Below, piece by piece: positions 5,450 to 5,468 of a stretch of 5,468 nucleotides of DNA; the stretch's first letter is position 1; every line of letters starts with the position of its first letter. Position numbers and translations under genes: made by a program. The stretch comes from Treponema sp. (GTDB taxonomy: Bacteria; Spirochaetota; Spirochaetia; Treponematales; Breznakiellaceae). Under the pieces are notes generated by a model. That model searched no databases. It was not told the origin of the DNA and was given only the letters and a program-made list of their open reading frames with translations. The stretch lies in assembly GCA_031273185.1 (NCBI GenBank), contig JAISSG010000050.1:1-5468 (forward strand). The letters run 5' to 3'.

Positions 5450-5468
5450 ATGAACAAGTATAACACAA
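5450..5468 (+). CDS. Transposase, first codons only (truncated by window end)
   Basis: Only MNKYNT is visible, so the protein cannot be identified from its own sequence. The call rests on context: an AAAGGAG ribosome binding site (5436-5442) placed 7 nt before the ATG, a good promoter upstream, and a position just inside the presumed IS end that interrupts a restriction endonuclease remnant. It would be the single transposase gene of that element. Start residues of this style occur in IS4-family transposases, but six residues are not diagnostic. Confidence 0.5.

Larger units (their letters stand above)
5357..5468 (+). mobile_element. Left end of an insertion sequence (continues beyond the window)
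   Basis: From about TAGTGTCCAAAATAAATAG (5357-5375) the sequence changes from remnant coding DNA to a compact leader: end sequence, a well-spaced promoter, a strong ribosome binding site, and the start of a rightward reading frame. This is the usual layout of an IS end abutting a disrupted gene. The neighbouring endonuclease frame stops here without its N-terminal part, which supports a boundary. The exact first base is uncertain, because only one end is visible and no terminal inverted repeat or target duplication can be compared. A DDE transposase of an IS4-like family is plausible but unproven. Confidence 0.6.

Noticed and set aside
4951..5468. A new defence system at the right edge
   Set aside because: Only a nuclease remnant and an IS end are visible. 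There is no second intact component, so a system cannot be claimed from this window.

Overview
The window looks like a GC-rich chromosomal core block from a spirochaete, probably Treponema-like, bracketed by AT-rich accessory DNA on both sides. The assignment is an inference. It rests on the acyl-CoA ligase subtype, on a def-fmt-PASTA gene order that I associate from memory with treponemes, and on an integron-like left edge (Treponema denticola is known to carry a chromosomal integron). No database search was possible, so the genus is not certain.

Layout. Positions 1-338 hold the 3' part of an AT-rich gene of unknown function. Positions 339-697 carry no gene. They hold a structured GC-rich element (about 364-540) resembling an integron attC recombination site, then an AT-rich promoter region with three alternating TTGTCA/TGACAA arms (583-635). 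Positions 698-2311 (+) encode a long-chain fatty acid-CoA ligase. It converges on, and shares stop-codon bases with, a minus-strand operon. Read in transcription order, that operon is def (peptide deformylase, 4827-4279), fmt (methionyl-tRNA formyltransferase, 4279-3326) and a membrane-anchored three-PASTA-domain protein (3318-2308).

Upstream of def lies a 17-bp tandem repeat array (4844-4911) whose units are small hairpins with compensatory stem changes. Beyond it is the C-terminal remnant of what looks like a PD-(D/E)XK restriction endonuclease (5356-4951, minus). It is cut off at the left end of an insertion sequence (from about 5357), whose promoter, ribosome binding site and first six transposase codons are visible before the window ends.

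How the genes work together. Fmt formylates initiator Met-tRNA and Def removes that formyl group from new proteins, so the operon pairs the two ends of the formyl-methionine cycle. The PASTA protein, translated 7 nt after fmt, probably acts at the cell envelope. The acyl-CoA ligase is a separate lipid-metabolism unit facing the operon. The flanks record mobile DNA: a probable cassette on the left, and a restriction gene broken by an IS on the right. I see no rRNA, tRNA or CRISPR array. I do not see a complete undescribed system. The best leads are the attC-like site, the covarying repeat array, and the IS leader that seems built to silence read-through transcripts.
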